DNA from: Bdellovibrionales bacterium
Lineage (GTDB): Bacteria; Bdellovibrionota; Bdellovibrionia; Bdellovibrionales; Bdellovibrionaceae
Direction of reading: 5' to 3'
Assembly: GCA_016713585.1 (NCBI GenBank)
Contig: JADJOV010000005.1
Span: forward strand, 62,001 to 126,000
Length of the DNA: 64,000 bases
Under the pieces are notes generated by a model, which saw only the letters and a program-made list of their open reading frames with translations, was not told the DNA's origin and ran no database searches. This document shows positions 19,559-29,486 of this stretch, one piece after another. Position numbers and translations under genes: made by a program. Numbering within the stretch: the first letter of the stretch is position 1; the number at the start of each line of letters is the position of its first letter.

Positions 19559-21054
19559 AAATCAAAGAGATTGCATCGCAGTTTACCGTGATGGTCCTCT
19601 CAACGAATGTTGATCGAGGGGCTGCAATTAAAGTGGCGCTGGCGCAGGCCGGCTATGATGCTTTTTTTATTTCAGATTTGGAAGTTGGTCTCAAAAATAT
19701 TCAACAATCAAATCCACATATAGTGATTATTGAGCTTAAATCCCTTCCCGAAAGTTTAAGTACTTTTGTTGGAAAAATTTTGGCGACTTCAGGGGAAATT
19801 CGGCTTGTGTTACTGGGGAACGACAGCGAGTTTGAGACTCTGGCTAAATATGAAGACCACGGGGTCGTCCAAATTTTGTCTGAGGCAACGCCTTTTTTGG
19901 AAGGACGCTTGGTCTGGGCTGTCAATAGAATCTGTGAGTCTCTATATTTGACTTATCAGAACGAAGAATTACTAAAGCGAAGTGAACAGGCACAAGCTGA
20001 GCTGACCACAGTTAAAGAGGCTTATCAGCTTAAGATTCGCCAATCGGTTTCATTTCGAGGCATCGATGTTTTGATTCACTCCTACAAAACTTGTGAAACA
20101 AAAGAACAGGTTCTGAATTTGTTTTTTGATCAATTGGCAGAACTCAAGGTGCTTTATTTTAAGTATCTGCCGACGGTGCGCTCCCTCATTGTGACCCATA
20201 GTTCTGGGTATCTGCAGGAATCCATTCAGGGGGTTGGTTGCCAATTGCCAGAAAATGAAAATCAAGATTTGGTGAGTCAATTATCCCTGGGAGTTTGTCC
20301 TGGGTCCTTAGCTGTTCTTATGAAGCGAGCCTTGGGTTTAGGCCAGGTTCAGGTGTTTCCAGTGTTTTCCCAGAATGATCTCGAGGGCGTTATTGTTGCA
20401 GATGTAGTTCCTGATTCTGAATTCCATAGGCATCTCTCTGAGCAGTTTGCCCTATTTGGTTTGGCTTATTCACATTTTGCGATCGAGAAAAAAATTGAGC
20501 TGGTTGATATGCAAGATAGTGTGACCGAAGTTTTCAATGCCAAATACTATAATAAAAGATTGAGCGATGAAGTTCAGCGAGCGAGGCGGCAGAAGCAACC
20601 CCTCTCCGTTGTTAAAATAGGGGTTGACGATATTGACGAAATCACCCAGACCTTGGGCTCCGCAGTCAGAGACCATGTTCTCAAAATGGTGGCTCAGCTG
20701 ATGGTCAAGAGCAGTCGAGCCCATGATTTTGTAGCGCGCTTGAGGGATAACGAACTCGTGTTGGTGCTGGTGAATTGTTCAAAACGTGGAGCAGGTCTGC
20801 GCGCGGATCGGTTGAGACGGGCTGTCGAAAGTTCATCGGTGCTGGACCATGGAATTAAACTGTCAATTTCAATCGGCGTCAGTGAATACCCAAGTCTTTG
20901 CGATTCATTCACCGATTTAGATGAAACCTCGACTCAGGCCCTCATGCATATTTATGCCAAGGGCGGAAATCGACTGTGTCTTTATAAGGCGGTTTCTGGA
21001 TTTAAACCTGAATTTGAAATTACCGAAGCGTCTGGGGAGCCCCATGTTCCGTAA
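19555..21054 (+). CDS. Pseudo-receiver plus degenerate GGDEF protein
   Basis: A 499-residue cytosolic protein coupled to the histidine kinase. Residues 10-130 look like a response-regulator receiver fold, but the usual phosphoacceptor Asp position reads IIELKS, with Glu. A coiled-coil (residues 135-165) and a GAF-like segment follow. The C-terminal 170 residues have the overall pattern of a GGDEF domain (YYNKRLSDEVQRARR, then SISIGVSEYPS), yet the active-site loop that should be GGDEF is LRDNEL. A diguanylate cyclase with this loop should be inactive, so it may bind nucleotide or act as a scaffold. It overlaps the alanine racemase gene by 11 bases. Confidence 0.75.
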   Translation: MKIKEIASQFTVMVLSTNVDRGAAIKVALAQAGYDAFFISDLEVGLKNIQQSNPHIVIIELKSLPESLSTFVGKILATSGEIRLVLLGNDSEFETLAKYEDHGVVQILSEATPFLEGRLVWAVNRICESLYLTYQNEELLKRSEQAQAELTTVKEAYQLKIRQSVSFRGIDVLIHSYKTCETKEQVLNLFFDQLAELKVLYFKYLPTVRSLIVTHSSGYLQESIQGVGCQLPENENQDLVSQLSLGVCPGSLAVLMKRALGLGQVQVFPVFSQNDLEGVIVADVVPDSEFHRHLSEQFALFGLAYSHFAIEKKIELVDMQDSVTEVFNAKYYNKRLSDEVQRARRQKQPLSVVKIGVDDIDEITQTLGSAVRDHVLKMVAQLMVKSSRAHDFVARLRDNELVLVLVNCSKRGAGLRADRLRRAVESSSVLDHGIKLSISIGVSEYPSLCDSFTDLDETSTQALMHIYAKGGNRLCLYKAVSGFKPEFEITEASGEPHVP

Positions 21055-22328
21055 AACCTATGCTGACATCCAGATAGATAATTTAGAATATAATATCACT
21101 CAGATCCGAAATCATTTGAGCCCGGGAACCTTTTTTTGTCCGATGGTGAAAGCAAATGCCTATGGACACGGCGATGTGGCAGTGGCAAAAGCCCTTGAAA
21201 TCATGGGAGTTCAATCGATGGGCGTCTGTCTGATTGAAGAGGGGCTTTTGTTACGGCAGTTCGGTGTCAACGCTGAAATTTTGGTTTTTCGGGGTTTTGA
21301 TCTCAATGGCGCCCGCCGAATACTTGAGCAAAAGCTCACGCCTGTGGTGAGTGATTGGTCCCATTTTGAAGCCTTAGATCAGATTGTTGGGCGTGGTTCC
21401 AGCTTGCCAGAATTTTGCCAGATTCATATTAAATTCAATACGGGTATGAATCGATTAGGCTTCGGGCTTGAGGAGGCACAGGAAGTTTTGGAGTATGTCA
21501 AAGAACGAAAGAAATTCCAGGTGCGTGGGATACTGACTCATTTGTATAAAGGTGAAGATGGTATTCATTCGGAAGGTCGAACGGCCGAGCAGCTCCGGCG
21601 CTTTAGCGAGCTTCGAGCTGTTTTTGGCTCTCTGAATCCAATTTTTCATGCTCTCAATAGTGGTGGTGTGATTAGTCAAATTCAGTTAAAAAAATATGGA
21701 CATGTTAATGCGCCACTGACGACCTTTCCTTGGGGTGTGCGCCCAGGTCTGATGATTTATGGCTACAATCCTCTTGATAATACCGGAAATGAATTATTTT
21801 GAAAGGCCTGACTTGAATCTTCAGTCTCAAACAGAGGCTTGGAATTTTTCACTCAAGCCGGTGATGACCTTGAAGTCTTCAGTCAGTGTGTTTAGGTCCG
21901 TCCCTCGGGGAGAGGGCGTGTCCTATAATCACACATGGAAGGCAAGTCGTGATTCTGTGATTGCCGTAGTTCCAATCGGATATGCTGATGGTTTGCATAG
22001 GATTTTGTCTAATAATACGAGTGTTCTTTTTGGCGGAAAAAGAGTTCCTATTGTGGGAAATATTTGCATGGATTTTTTGATGCTCGATGTGACGGATATT
22101 GAATTTGCACATGGGCAAGTGAAGACTCAAAAAATGAATTCTGCAAAAAAGGCAAGCGCAGAGGCCGAGGTTGTTTTCTTTGGTGAAGACGCCCTGGGAA
22201 ATAGGCTCTCGGCAGCTGAACAGGCTCGGGCCGCGGGAACTATTTCGTGGGAGGTCCTCACGAGCATTGGGGAACGAGTCCCTCGAGTGTATCATTCAAC
22301 AAACAAGAAAATTTTGGAACTCTTGTGA
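21044..22328 (+). CDS. alr: Alanine racemase; one frameshift
   Basis: PLP enzyme that interconverts L- and D-alanine for peptidoglycan. The start ATG 21044 has GGGGAG just upstream. The PLP-lysine motif KANAYGHG is near residue 35, followed by the barrel segments 'KFNTGMNRLGFG' and 'RPGLMIYGYNP'. The frame ends at 21802, but the second domain continues in the next frame: LKPVMTLKSSV, the catalytic tyrosine motif VPIGYADG, and VGNICMDFLMLDV. The break falls near a T-run around 21795, so it is a single indel. A Lys/Ala-rich insertion (TQKMNSAKKASAEAE) sits near the C-terminus. The stop overlaps the mlaE start (GTGA). Confidence 0.88.
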
Positions 22329-23152
22329 GCCTTGTTCAAAGAACTGCAGATTTCATTGATGATGTTTTTGGCGGGATGATAGGACGAGTGAAGTTTTTTA
22401 TTTCAGAGACTGGCCAAATGGCCTTATTTTTTTCGAGTTCAATGAGGTTATTGTTCACGCAGCCCTCCAGATTTTCTGAAGTGATTAAGCATATGGAATT
22501 TATTGGGGTGCAATCATTGGGAATTATTTCCCTGACCAGTCTTTTTACAGGATTGGCGCTTTCTTTTCAGGTGTATCTGGGCTTTAAGATTGTGAATGCT
22601 GTCAATCTAGTTGGTCCGACCGTGGCCTTGGGAATTACTCGTGAGTTGGGGCCTGTTCTGACAGGACTTATCGTCGCCGCCAGAGCGGGCGGAGCTATGG
22701 CGGCACGCTTGGGAACTATGCGAGTGAATGAACAGATCGATGCACTAGATGTGATGGGAGTCAACACCAGGCAATATTTAATTGCGCCAAGAATTTTGGC
22801 AGCCATTCTTTGTATGCCAATGCTGACCGCCCTTTTTGATTTCGTTGCCATGGTTGGATGTTGGTTTTTATGTGTGAAGTTAGTTGAATTGGATCAGGCA
22901 GTTTTTCTGCAAAGAATTAACGAAACGGTCGAAATTCGCCACGTCATTGAAGGTCTGATCAAGTCTGCCGTTTTTGGGGTGGTATTTTCATTAGTCTGTA
23001 CCTTTCGCGGATTTTTTACGAAGGGCGGCGCCAAGGGGGTTGGCGAAGCGACCAATCGAGGGGTGGTTGTCAGTATGGTCTTGATTATTGTGCTCGACTA
23101 TTTTTTGACGAATATAATTCGAATTTATTATGTAGCAACGGGAAGAGCTTAA
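22325..23152 (+). CDS. mlaE: MlaE-type ABC transporter permease
   Basis: Inner-membrane permease of the Mla phospholipid transport complex. I choose GTG 22325, which overlaps the alr stop; longer in-frame starts run into alr. The protein of about 275 residues has the MlaE/YrbE pattern: GLALSFQVYLGF, then TRELGPVLTGLIVAARAGGA with the conserved ELGP and AxxGxM motifs, then ALDVMGVN. About five membrane helices are visible. It is followed directly by the ATPase and the MCE protein, giving the core MlaEFD unit that moves phospholipid across the envelope. MlaB and MlaC are not adjacent. Confidence 0.9.
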   Translation: MSLVQRTADFIDDVFGGMIGRVKFFISETGQMALFFSSSMRLLFTQPSRFSEVIKHMEFIGVQSLGIISLTSLFTGLALSFQVYLGFKIVNAVNLVGPTVALGITRELGPVLTGLIVAARAGGAMAARLGTMRVNEQIDALDVMGVNTRQYLIAPRILAAILCMPMLTALFDFVAMVGCWFLCVKLVELDQAVFLQRINETVEIRHVIEGLIKSAVFGVVFSLVCTFRGFFTKGGAKGVGEATNRGVVVSMVLIIVLDYFLTNIIRIYYVATGRA

Positions 23153-23916
23153 TGGTTAAACCCTTGACCTCCGCGGTGATTTTGAAGGATGTCAAAAAGA
23201 CCTTTGATGGCAAAGACTATGTCTTGAAAGGGATTGATCTTTCTATTCCCAAGGGCAGTTTGACTGCAATTATTGGGTTTTCAGGGACAGGTAAAAGTGT
23301 CGTGTTAAAACATATGTTGGGTTTGTTCAAACCAACTTCTGGGAGTATTGAAGTTTTGGGTCAAGATTTGAATGAGCTCAATATCAATCAACTGACTCTT
23401 TTTCGGCAGAAGTTTGGGGTGCTCTTTCAGTCTGCCGCTCTTTTTGATGATATGACCGTTCTTGAAAACGTATGTTTTCCATTGACGGAACATCGACGGG
23501 ACTTGACTAAGGTTCGTATGGCAGAAATTGCCGAAGAAAAGTTGTTAGAAGTTGGGCTTGAAAAAAAACACTTTGGTAAACTTCCCAGCGAGATTAGTGG
23601 TGGTATGCAGAAGCGAACGGGGTTGGCGCGAGCCCTCGCCCTAGATCCAGATATTTTAATTTACGACGAACCGACCACTGGATTGGATCCAATTCTCACA
23701 GAAATGGTGGATGATTTAATTGTTAAGACCCACAAACATCGTCAGGGGATTACTTCAATCATGGTATCTCATGATTTATATGCTGCTTTTCGGATTGCAG
23801 ATTATGTAGCAATGCTAGATGCTGGACGAGTGCTATTGTATGGAACGCCGGATGATTTCTATAATAGCAATATTGAATTGGTTAAAAAGTTTGTCGCTAA
23901 AGGAATGAAGCATTAA
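23152..23916 (+). CDS. mlaF: MlaF-type ABC transporter ATP-binding protein
   Basis: A 254-residue ABC ATPase. Walker A is GFSGTGKS, the Q-loop is GVLFQSAALFDDMTV (typical of MlaF), the signature is ISGGMQKR, Walker B plus D-loop reads ILIYDEPTTGLDP, and the switch His is in VSHD. These features, particularly the 'SGGMQKR' signature, separate MlaF from other ABC ATPases. The start ATG overlaps the mlaE stop by one base. It powers lipid movement through MlaE and docks to MlaD. Confidence 0.92.
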   Translation: MVKPLTSAVILKDVKKTFDGKDYVLKGIDLSIPKGSLTAIIGFSGTGKSVVLKHMLGLFKPTSGSIEVLGQDLNELNINQLTLFRQKFGVLFQSAALFDDMTVLENVCFPLTEHRRDLTKVRMAEIAEEKLLEVGLEKKHFGKLPSEISGGMQKRTGLARALALDPDILIYDEPTTGLDPILTEMVDDLIVKTHKHRQGITSIMVSHDLYAAFRIADYVAMLDAGRVLLYGTPDDFYNSNIELVKKFVAKGMKH

Positions 23917-23938
23917 AGATTTAAAGGATTAAAGCATC

Positions 23939-25325
23939 ATGAGCTTTTTGCAAACAGCTGAGTTTAAAGTCGGAATGATGGTGCTATCAGTGGCGGGACT
24001 CATCGGATATATGTCCATGCAATTGAGCGATGATCCAAGTATTTTGCGAAGGCCCAAAAAAGCGTGGTTTTTATTGCCCAATGCTTCAGGATTAATTAAG
24101 AATGGCGCGGTGAAGACGGCCGGAATTCAGGTCGGAACAGTCAAAGATATTACCCTCCAAGATGGGCTCGCGCGAGTGGAGGTCACAGTGAAGGCGGATG
24201 TTCCTCTGTTCGTATCTGCCGCTGTGGAAATCAAATCTATGGGAATTTTGGGCGATAAGCATGTGGAGATTTTTCCGGGATCGCCAACGGATGCGCCTCT
24301 TGGTGATGGCGGACAAATTTTGATTATTCGCGACAAAGGTTCGCTAGATAATATTATCAATCAAGTGGGTGACATTGCTGCTGATCTCAAGGATGTGACA
24401 AAAAACTTGCGTGAAGCCGTGTCTGAAGATGGAACAAACAAACATGTGTTAGGTCGTATTGTAAGAAATATTGAAAAGCTCACGGGCGATCTTTCTCAAA
24501 TGACAAGTGCGAACAAAGAGAAAGTAAACGATATTATCGATCAAGTTCACAATATCACGACCAGTTTGGATGAGATGATTAACGAAGAAGGTGAGCAGGG
24601 ACTTCGAAAAACTTGGAAGCGCACTCTGGCAAGGATTGATTCAACCATGAAGAACGTGGATGAAATCACTTCGAAAATAAACAAGGGCGAAGGGACTATT
24701 GGAAAGCTGATTAATGACGAGACAACCGTCGAAGAGCTTAACACGGCCATTCAGGGTGTGAGCTCCTTGGTTGATACGGCGAGTCGAATTCAGACTGGGT
24801 TTGATTACCATGCTGAGTACCTTTCTGCAATTGGTGGCACCAAGTCATATATTGGAATTCAAATTCAGCCCGGTCTGGATCGATATTATATGATTGGTTT
24901 GGTGGATGATCCCGCGGGAGTCGTGGACGAGAGTTCAGCGAAGGTGACAGATAATGTATCTGGTGGGACTCTTTCAGATACCAGAGAGCGAAAAGTCTAT
25001 AAAAACAAAACCAAGTTGACGATACTCTATGCTATGAACTTTTGGGACTTCACTCTCAAGGTGGGGATGATTGAAAGCGCCGGAGGTTTTGGGGGTCGAG
25101 TATTCCTTCTTTAAACGGAAGTTAAAACTTTCCATGGAAGCGTTTAACCTCGAAAAAGCAAATTTACGCGCCTTTGCCAAGTATAATGTCGGTTGGGGAT
25201 TCTATGTGCTTGGTGGTATAAGTGACGCACTTGACAAGAATAGCGTGCGATCAGGGTACCTCGGGGCCGGGTTGTTTCTTACAAACGATGACTTGAAGGT
25301 TCTTCTGACTCGCTCTCCCTTTTAA
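23939..25325 (+). CDS. mlaD: MlaD-like MCE-domain protein; frameshift near the C-terminus
   Basis: A single N-terminal membrane helix (MMVLSVAGLIGYMSM) is followed by an MCE domain (about residues 38-115; 'NASGLIKNGAVKTAGIQVG', then 'VEIKSMGILGDKHVEI'). A long helical, coiled-coil-prone region of about 150 residues comes next, and then a beta-rich C-terminal domain. The frame ends at 25114 after 'ESAGGFGGRVFLL', but the beta-rich domain clearly continues in another frame (GVEYSFFKRKLKLSME ... GYLGAGLFLTNDDLK) to 25325. The break is in a T4/G5 homopolymer region. This is longer than E. coli MlaD (about 180 residues) and resembles the extended MCE proteins of delta-type proteobacteria. Confidence 0.85.
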
Positions 25326-25349
25326 GCCCGAATCCGGAGAGGACAAATT

Positions 25350-26918
25350 ATGAAGTTTAAAAATGCTTTGATCAGCGTTTCCGATAAAACAGGACTTGTT
25401 GATTTTTTAAAACCCTTGGCTCAGTCGGGCTTGCGAATTGTCTCGACTGGCGGCACCTATAAACATCTGAAGGAGGCTGGGTTTGAGGTTGTGGATATTT
25501 CAGAGCAGACAGGCTTTCCTGAGGTTCTAGATGGAAGGGTAAAGACTTTGCATCCCCATGTCCACATGGCTGTTCTGGCTCGAATGGACGAGCCTGAACA
25601 TCGTCAAGTTCTAGAGCAATACAAACTTATGCCGTTTGATCTTGTGATCTGTAATTTGTATCCCTTTGAGCAAACTCTGGCGGCTAAGAAACCCTTAGAA
25701 GATTTGATTGAAAACATAGATATCGGTGGGCCGACGCTCTTGCGAGCTTCCGCAAAAAATTATCATTCGGTCACAGTCATTTGTGATCCAAAAGACTATG
25801 ATTGGATATTGGCGAAGGCTCTTGGCGAGGAGGGAATGGGAGTCGAAGATAGATTGCACCTTGCCGCTAAAGTTTTTTCCCATTGCAGTGGTTATGATAG
25901 TGTTATCGCCGAAACTCTTGAGGCACCGACAGGCTTGAAAACTATGGCAGGTCGCTTAGTTCAGACCCTGAGATACGGAGAGAATCCTCAACAAAAGGCT
26001 TCTTGGTACGCCTTACGAGGTCAGTATCCTGGGCTTCATGAGGCAAAAAATTCTTCAGGGAAGGAGCTTTCTTATAATAACTTGCTCGATCTTGATGCCG
26101 CTGTGGGTTTGGTGAGAGAGTTTTCCGAGCCCGCCGCCGTCGCTGTTAAACACAATAATCCCTGTGGGGTGGGAGTGGATGCAAGCTCCCTGCGGGCCAT
26201 GGAAAAAGCTTTGAAGGCTGACACAGTCAGTGTTTTCGGAGGAATTGTGGCCTCGAATTTTAGAATTGAATCCTCCCAGGCGGAACTGCTCACTGAGATT
26301 TTTTTAGAGTGTATTGTGGCTCCGGATTTTTCAACTGAAGCTCGAAATATTTTTTCTAAAAAGAAGAATTTACGAATTCTCGAATGGGATGCCTTAGCCC
26401 TAGGAAGTGAGAGATTAGGGGTTAGGAAGTCAGAGATTTCGAAAAAACCAATACCTCCGACAGAATTTAGGAGTCTGCTCGGTGGTTTCTTGGTTCAAGA
26501 AAAAGATGACTATTTAAATGAAACTACTTCGTGGAAAATCTTGGGAAACACCATCACTGAGCAAGTAAAAAAAGATCTTCTTTTTGGTGAAAAGGTGTGT
26601 GGATCTTTAAAGAGTAATTCAATTGCCATCGTTTACGAGGGGCAGACCTTGGGCCTGGGGATGGGGCAGGTGAACCGAGTCGATGCGGTTGAGCAAGCCC
26701 TTCGTCGATGGAAAACGCATCATCCTCACGTTATTTCGCCTTGTTTAGTGAGTGATGCCTTCTTTCCATTTCGCGATTCAATAGATCTTATTGCACAATC
26801 AGGTGTGAAGACAATTCTTCATCCAGGGGGATCGCTTCGTGATGAAGAGGTCATTCAGGCGGCACAGGAAAAAGGTATTTTAATGATCCTGACAGGGAAA
26901 AGGCATTTTAGGCATTAA
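25350..26918 (+). CDS. purH: Bifunctional purine biosynthesis protein PurH
   Basis: AICAR formyltransferase/IMP cyclohydrolase, the last two steps of IMP synthesis. The 522-residue length is that of the family. The N-terminal cyclohydrolase domain has LISVSDKTG, STGGTYKHL, 'GRVKTLHP' and 'NLYPFEQT'. The C-terminal formyltransferase domain has LRYGENPQQKASWY, the catalytic KHNNPCG (Lys-His), 'SVFGGIVASN' and 'VSDAFFPF'. The start follows GAGAGGA. The frame is intact. It begins 24 bases after mlaD and is followed after three bases by the TPR gene, so it is in the same transcription unit. Confidence 0.95.
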   Translation: MKFKNALISVSDKTGLVDFLKPLAQSGLRIVSTGGTYKHLKEAGFEVVDISEQTGFPEVLDGRVKTLHPHVHMAVLARMDEPEHRQVLEQYKLMPFDLVICNLYPFEQTLAAKKPLEDLIENIDIGGPTLLRASAKNYHSVTVICDPKDYDWILAKALGEEGMGVEDRLHLAAKVFSHCSGYDSVIAETLEAPTGLKTMAGRLVQTLRYGENPQQKASWYALRGQYPGLHEAKNSSGKELSYNNLLDLDAAVGLVREFSEPAAVAVKHNNPCGVGVDASSLRAMEKALKADTVSVFGGIVASNFRIESSQAELLTEIFLECIVAPDFSTEARNIFSKKKNLRILEWDALALGSERLGVRKSEISKKPIPPTEFRSLLGGFLVQEKDDYLNETTSWKILGNTITEQVKKDLLFGEKVCGSLKSNSIAIVYEGQTLGLGMGQVNRVDAVEQALRRWKTHHPHVISPCLVSDAFFPFRDSIDLIAQSGVKTILHPGGSLRDEEVIQAAQEKGILMILTGKRHFRH

Positions 26919-26921
26919 GAC

Positions 26922-28694
26922 ATGACAAATAAAACGCAGGTCGACGAAAAACGAGATTGGCTTTTAAAGGCTTCCGCAAAGGTACTAGGGCCATATTCGT
27001 GCAAAGATGTCATTGAGCTTGTAAAAAATCAGGCCGTCACAGGCTTGGATGAAGTTCGTCGCAGCGATCAGCGTTGGCAGGTGATACGTGAGGTGAAAGA
27101 GTTTATTCCAACGCTTCAGGCTCTCAAGTTTGAACAAGATAGTGGCGAGCTCACGCAAACCACGGCGACGACACCAGGGTCTGCCACAAGAACAGAACGA
27201 ATCTCTCAGGTCAAAGATGATATGACGCCACCGCCGGTGACTGATATTGTGATTCCTGAAAAGCCAGAGGTGTTTCGCAAAACACCTATGAAGGATGTGA
27301 CCCCAGTTCGAGAATCAAATGCTTCAGAGCGACCCGCTCATCTGACGGGGAAAGCCTTTGGCTTACAAAATGATCTCAGACTGGAAAAAGAAATTGAGGT
27401 CAAGGCCAATAATTGGCGCTGGATTTTAATTGCCTTGGTTGTTATCGTCGTTGGGGTCATCGGCGGAGTTCAGGTCTTTCAGGCTCAAAAGAAGACAAGT
27501 GAATATGAACGACGAATACGGGCGGCACTACGATTTAGGTCATTGTTCCTCTATGAGCAATCCCTCGTCGAATACAAAAAAGCACTCACTATCAAAGAGC
27601 CTGATTTCGCTGTCCAGGCGCAAATGGCTCCGTTGGTTATTGCAGTTGATGGCGAAACCGTAAAGGGACGACGGATTTTGGAAAAGTCTGTCATCCAGCC
27701 TGGTCGCTCGAGGAGTCAGCTAGGGGATGATTATTCAGGGATCGGCTTGTCCTATTTGATTCAGGGGGACCTGAGAGAGGCCGAAGAAGCATTTAATAAA
27801 GCCCTCAGTTTTGATCGAAATCATCTAGCGGCAAATTTAAATTTAGCTTGGATTATGTACAATCGAAAGGCCTTTCATGAGGCCCTCAAATTGATTGGAC
27901 AAATTCAGGTCACGGGTCAGCCAATACTCTCTGTTGCGGAAGCTATGGTCGCTATTGAGGCTGCAACTCAAATGAAGATCACAGGACTCATTAGTCCTGC
28001 CGTTTCACGACTTGAGCTATCACTGCGTAATTCCCAAAATCTTAAATCAGAGCAGATCTTAATGTTGATCTCACTGATGCAAATGCAAATTGGTCAAGAT
28101 CCGTCGGTTTGGATGAGACGATTCCTCGATGAGCCTCAGCGTTCTCAGCGCTATTTTGTGCAGGAACCCTTAATTACAAAAAAGTGGATTGATGGTCCGC
28201 ATTGGGAAAAATATTGTGGTGAACTTCAGGTTCGTCGTATGAATTTGAATTTTGTTCGGATGACCCGAGCTGCCTGTTTGTTGAATATCGGAAAGGCTGA
28301 GGAAGCTAAGACTCTGGTCGATGAAGGGTTCAAGCAAAATCCGAAGGATCCTATGGCTTTGTTGATGCAGCTCAATCTTTTTGCCAGGTCCAATCGTCTG
28401 TCAGAGGTTCACACTTTGGCCCAAAGTCCAGAGCTCAGGGAGTTCCGTAGTCCCCTTTGGATCACCGGGAAAGCGTGTTTAGAGACCGGAGATTTGGGCT
28501 GTGCCCAAAATGCGTTTCGAGCTATTTTGGAGAAACACCCTGTTGATATTTATGCACGAGGTGGAATGGCAGCAGTTCACCATCAGCTCGGACAGAAAGC
28601 AGAAGCTTTGAAGATGATCACTTTAGGATTGAACGACGAACCCTTCTATCTGCCGCTTCTTCAGCTGCGTGATATTATGGAGTCACAGCAATGA
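26922..28694 (+). CDS. Membrane-anchored TPR protein with an N-terminal GYF-like domain
   Basis: A 590-residue protein. Residues 12-65 (WLLKASAKVLGPYSCKDV) look like the small GYF_2-type domain common in delta-type proteobacteria. A Thr/Pro-rich linker and one membrane helix near residue 170 (WILIALVVIVVGVIGG) follow. The C-terminal 390 residues are helical repeats with TPR signatures, for example 'GLSYLIQGDLREAEEAFNKALSFD' in pieces and a late 'ACLETGDLGCAQNAFRAIL'. It probably organises protein partners on the inner membrane. It starts three bases after purH, and its stop overlaps the next gene. Its partner is unknown; the downstream lipoprotein is one candidate. Confidence 0.7.
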   Translation: MTNKTQVDEKRDWLLKASAKVLGPYSCKDVIELVKNQAVTGLDEVRRSDQRWQVIREVKEFIPTLQALKFEQDSGELTQTTATTPGSATRTERISQVKDDMTPPPVTDIVIPEKPEVFRKTPMKDVTPVRESNASERPAHLTGKAFGLQNDLRLEKEIEVKANNWRWILIALVVIVVGVIGGVQVFQAQKKTSEYERRIRAALRFRSLFLYEQSLVEYKKALTIKEPDFAVQAQMAPLVIAVDGETVKGRRILEKSVIQPGRSRSQLGDDYSGIGLSYLIQGDLREAEEAFNKALSFDRNHLAANLNLAWIMYNRKAFHEALKLIGQIQVTGQPILSVAEAMVAIEAATQMKITGLISPAVSRLELSLRNSQNLKSEQILMLISLMQMQIGQDPSVWMRRFLDEPQRSQRYFVQEPLITKKWIDGPHWEKYCGELQVRRMNLNFVRMTRAACLLNIGKAEEAKTLVDEGFKQNPKDPMALLMQLNLFARSNRLSEVHTLAQSPELREFRSPLWITGKACLETGDLGCAQNAFRAILEKHPVDIYARGGMAAVHHQLGQKAEALKMITLGLNDEPFYLPLLQLRDIMESQQ

Positions 28695-29469
28695 GGTATC
28701 AGCAATCGCCATTGACAGGTTGCAAGGCCAGCTTGTTTTTTTTTTCAGTCATGCTCGCCGTCAGCTGTTCGAAGAAATCAATTTTTGAAAAAAAAGAAGA
28801 CTTTGAAATCCAAACGGTAACTGAGCTTCCGCAGGACGTGGCCATTCCAACTGGAGTCTGGGATCGAGTTGAAGGAAAGTTAGGTGCTGGAGCGTCGTCG
28901 CTACCGCAAGGTCCAGCAACAGCTAATGGCGGAGGCGGCGTCAAAGGGGCTCCAAAAGCTAGCGACGGGGAGGATAATGGAGGGAGCTAGTGCTGGGGCA
29001 ACTGGAGACATCATTTTTGCACCACTTCGAGTTTACTTAGTCGAAAAAAATAATGGAATCCTCCGTCAGCCCAAAATTCAAATTGACTACCCATTGGGGG
29101 GTGGAAGGCTCGATTTATCAGCCTATACAAGCGGCCAAATAGGATCATTCTATTTCGGGCTAGAGATTCCAGATAATCTGGGTTTGACTGATCTTCGTGT
29201 TTTTTATGTCAGCGGTGCCAGGTCTCGAAAGATTGACGGTGAAATCTTCGATGCGGGGGTGTGAGACTTTTTTGATGTCCCGGCCCAGTTTCAAAGAAAA
29301 TGCTCAAGGACGGACTTAAGCTTAATACGGCTCGGAATCGCCATATCAGTGTTCTTGCAGGTAATTTTGTCTTGACTGGACAAAAAGGGAAGCAGATTGT
29401 CGTCACCCAACTCAACGTGACAGATTCGAAGAACCGTCAGCTGCTATGTCCCCGTTTTTCAAGTTATAA
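28691..29469 (+). CDS. Putative lipoprotein, several frameshifts
   Basis: Starts at an ATG overlapping the TPR stop. The signal sequence ends in a lipobox (MLAVSC, then SKKS). A Gly/Ala/Ser-rich linker leads to a beta-rich domain that is only readable by changing frame at about 28985 (AGATGDIIFAPLRVY ... KIQIDYPLGGG), 29260 (FFDVPAQFQRK) and 29300 (DGLKLNTARNRHISVLAGNFV). Each continuation keeps sensible amino-acid composition, so one gene with three or four indels is the simplest reading. The likely stop is TAA at 29467-29469, just before the ribosome-binding site of the next gene. The family is unrecognised. Confidence 0.5.
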
Positions 29470-29486
29470 CTCGAAGGAGTCTAGAA

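Noticed and set aside
19555..21054. Active diguanylate cyclase
   Set aside because: The active-site loop reads LRDNEL instead of GGDEF/GGEEF.
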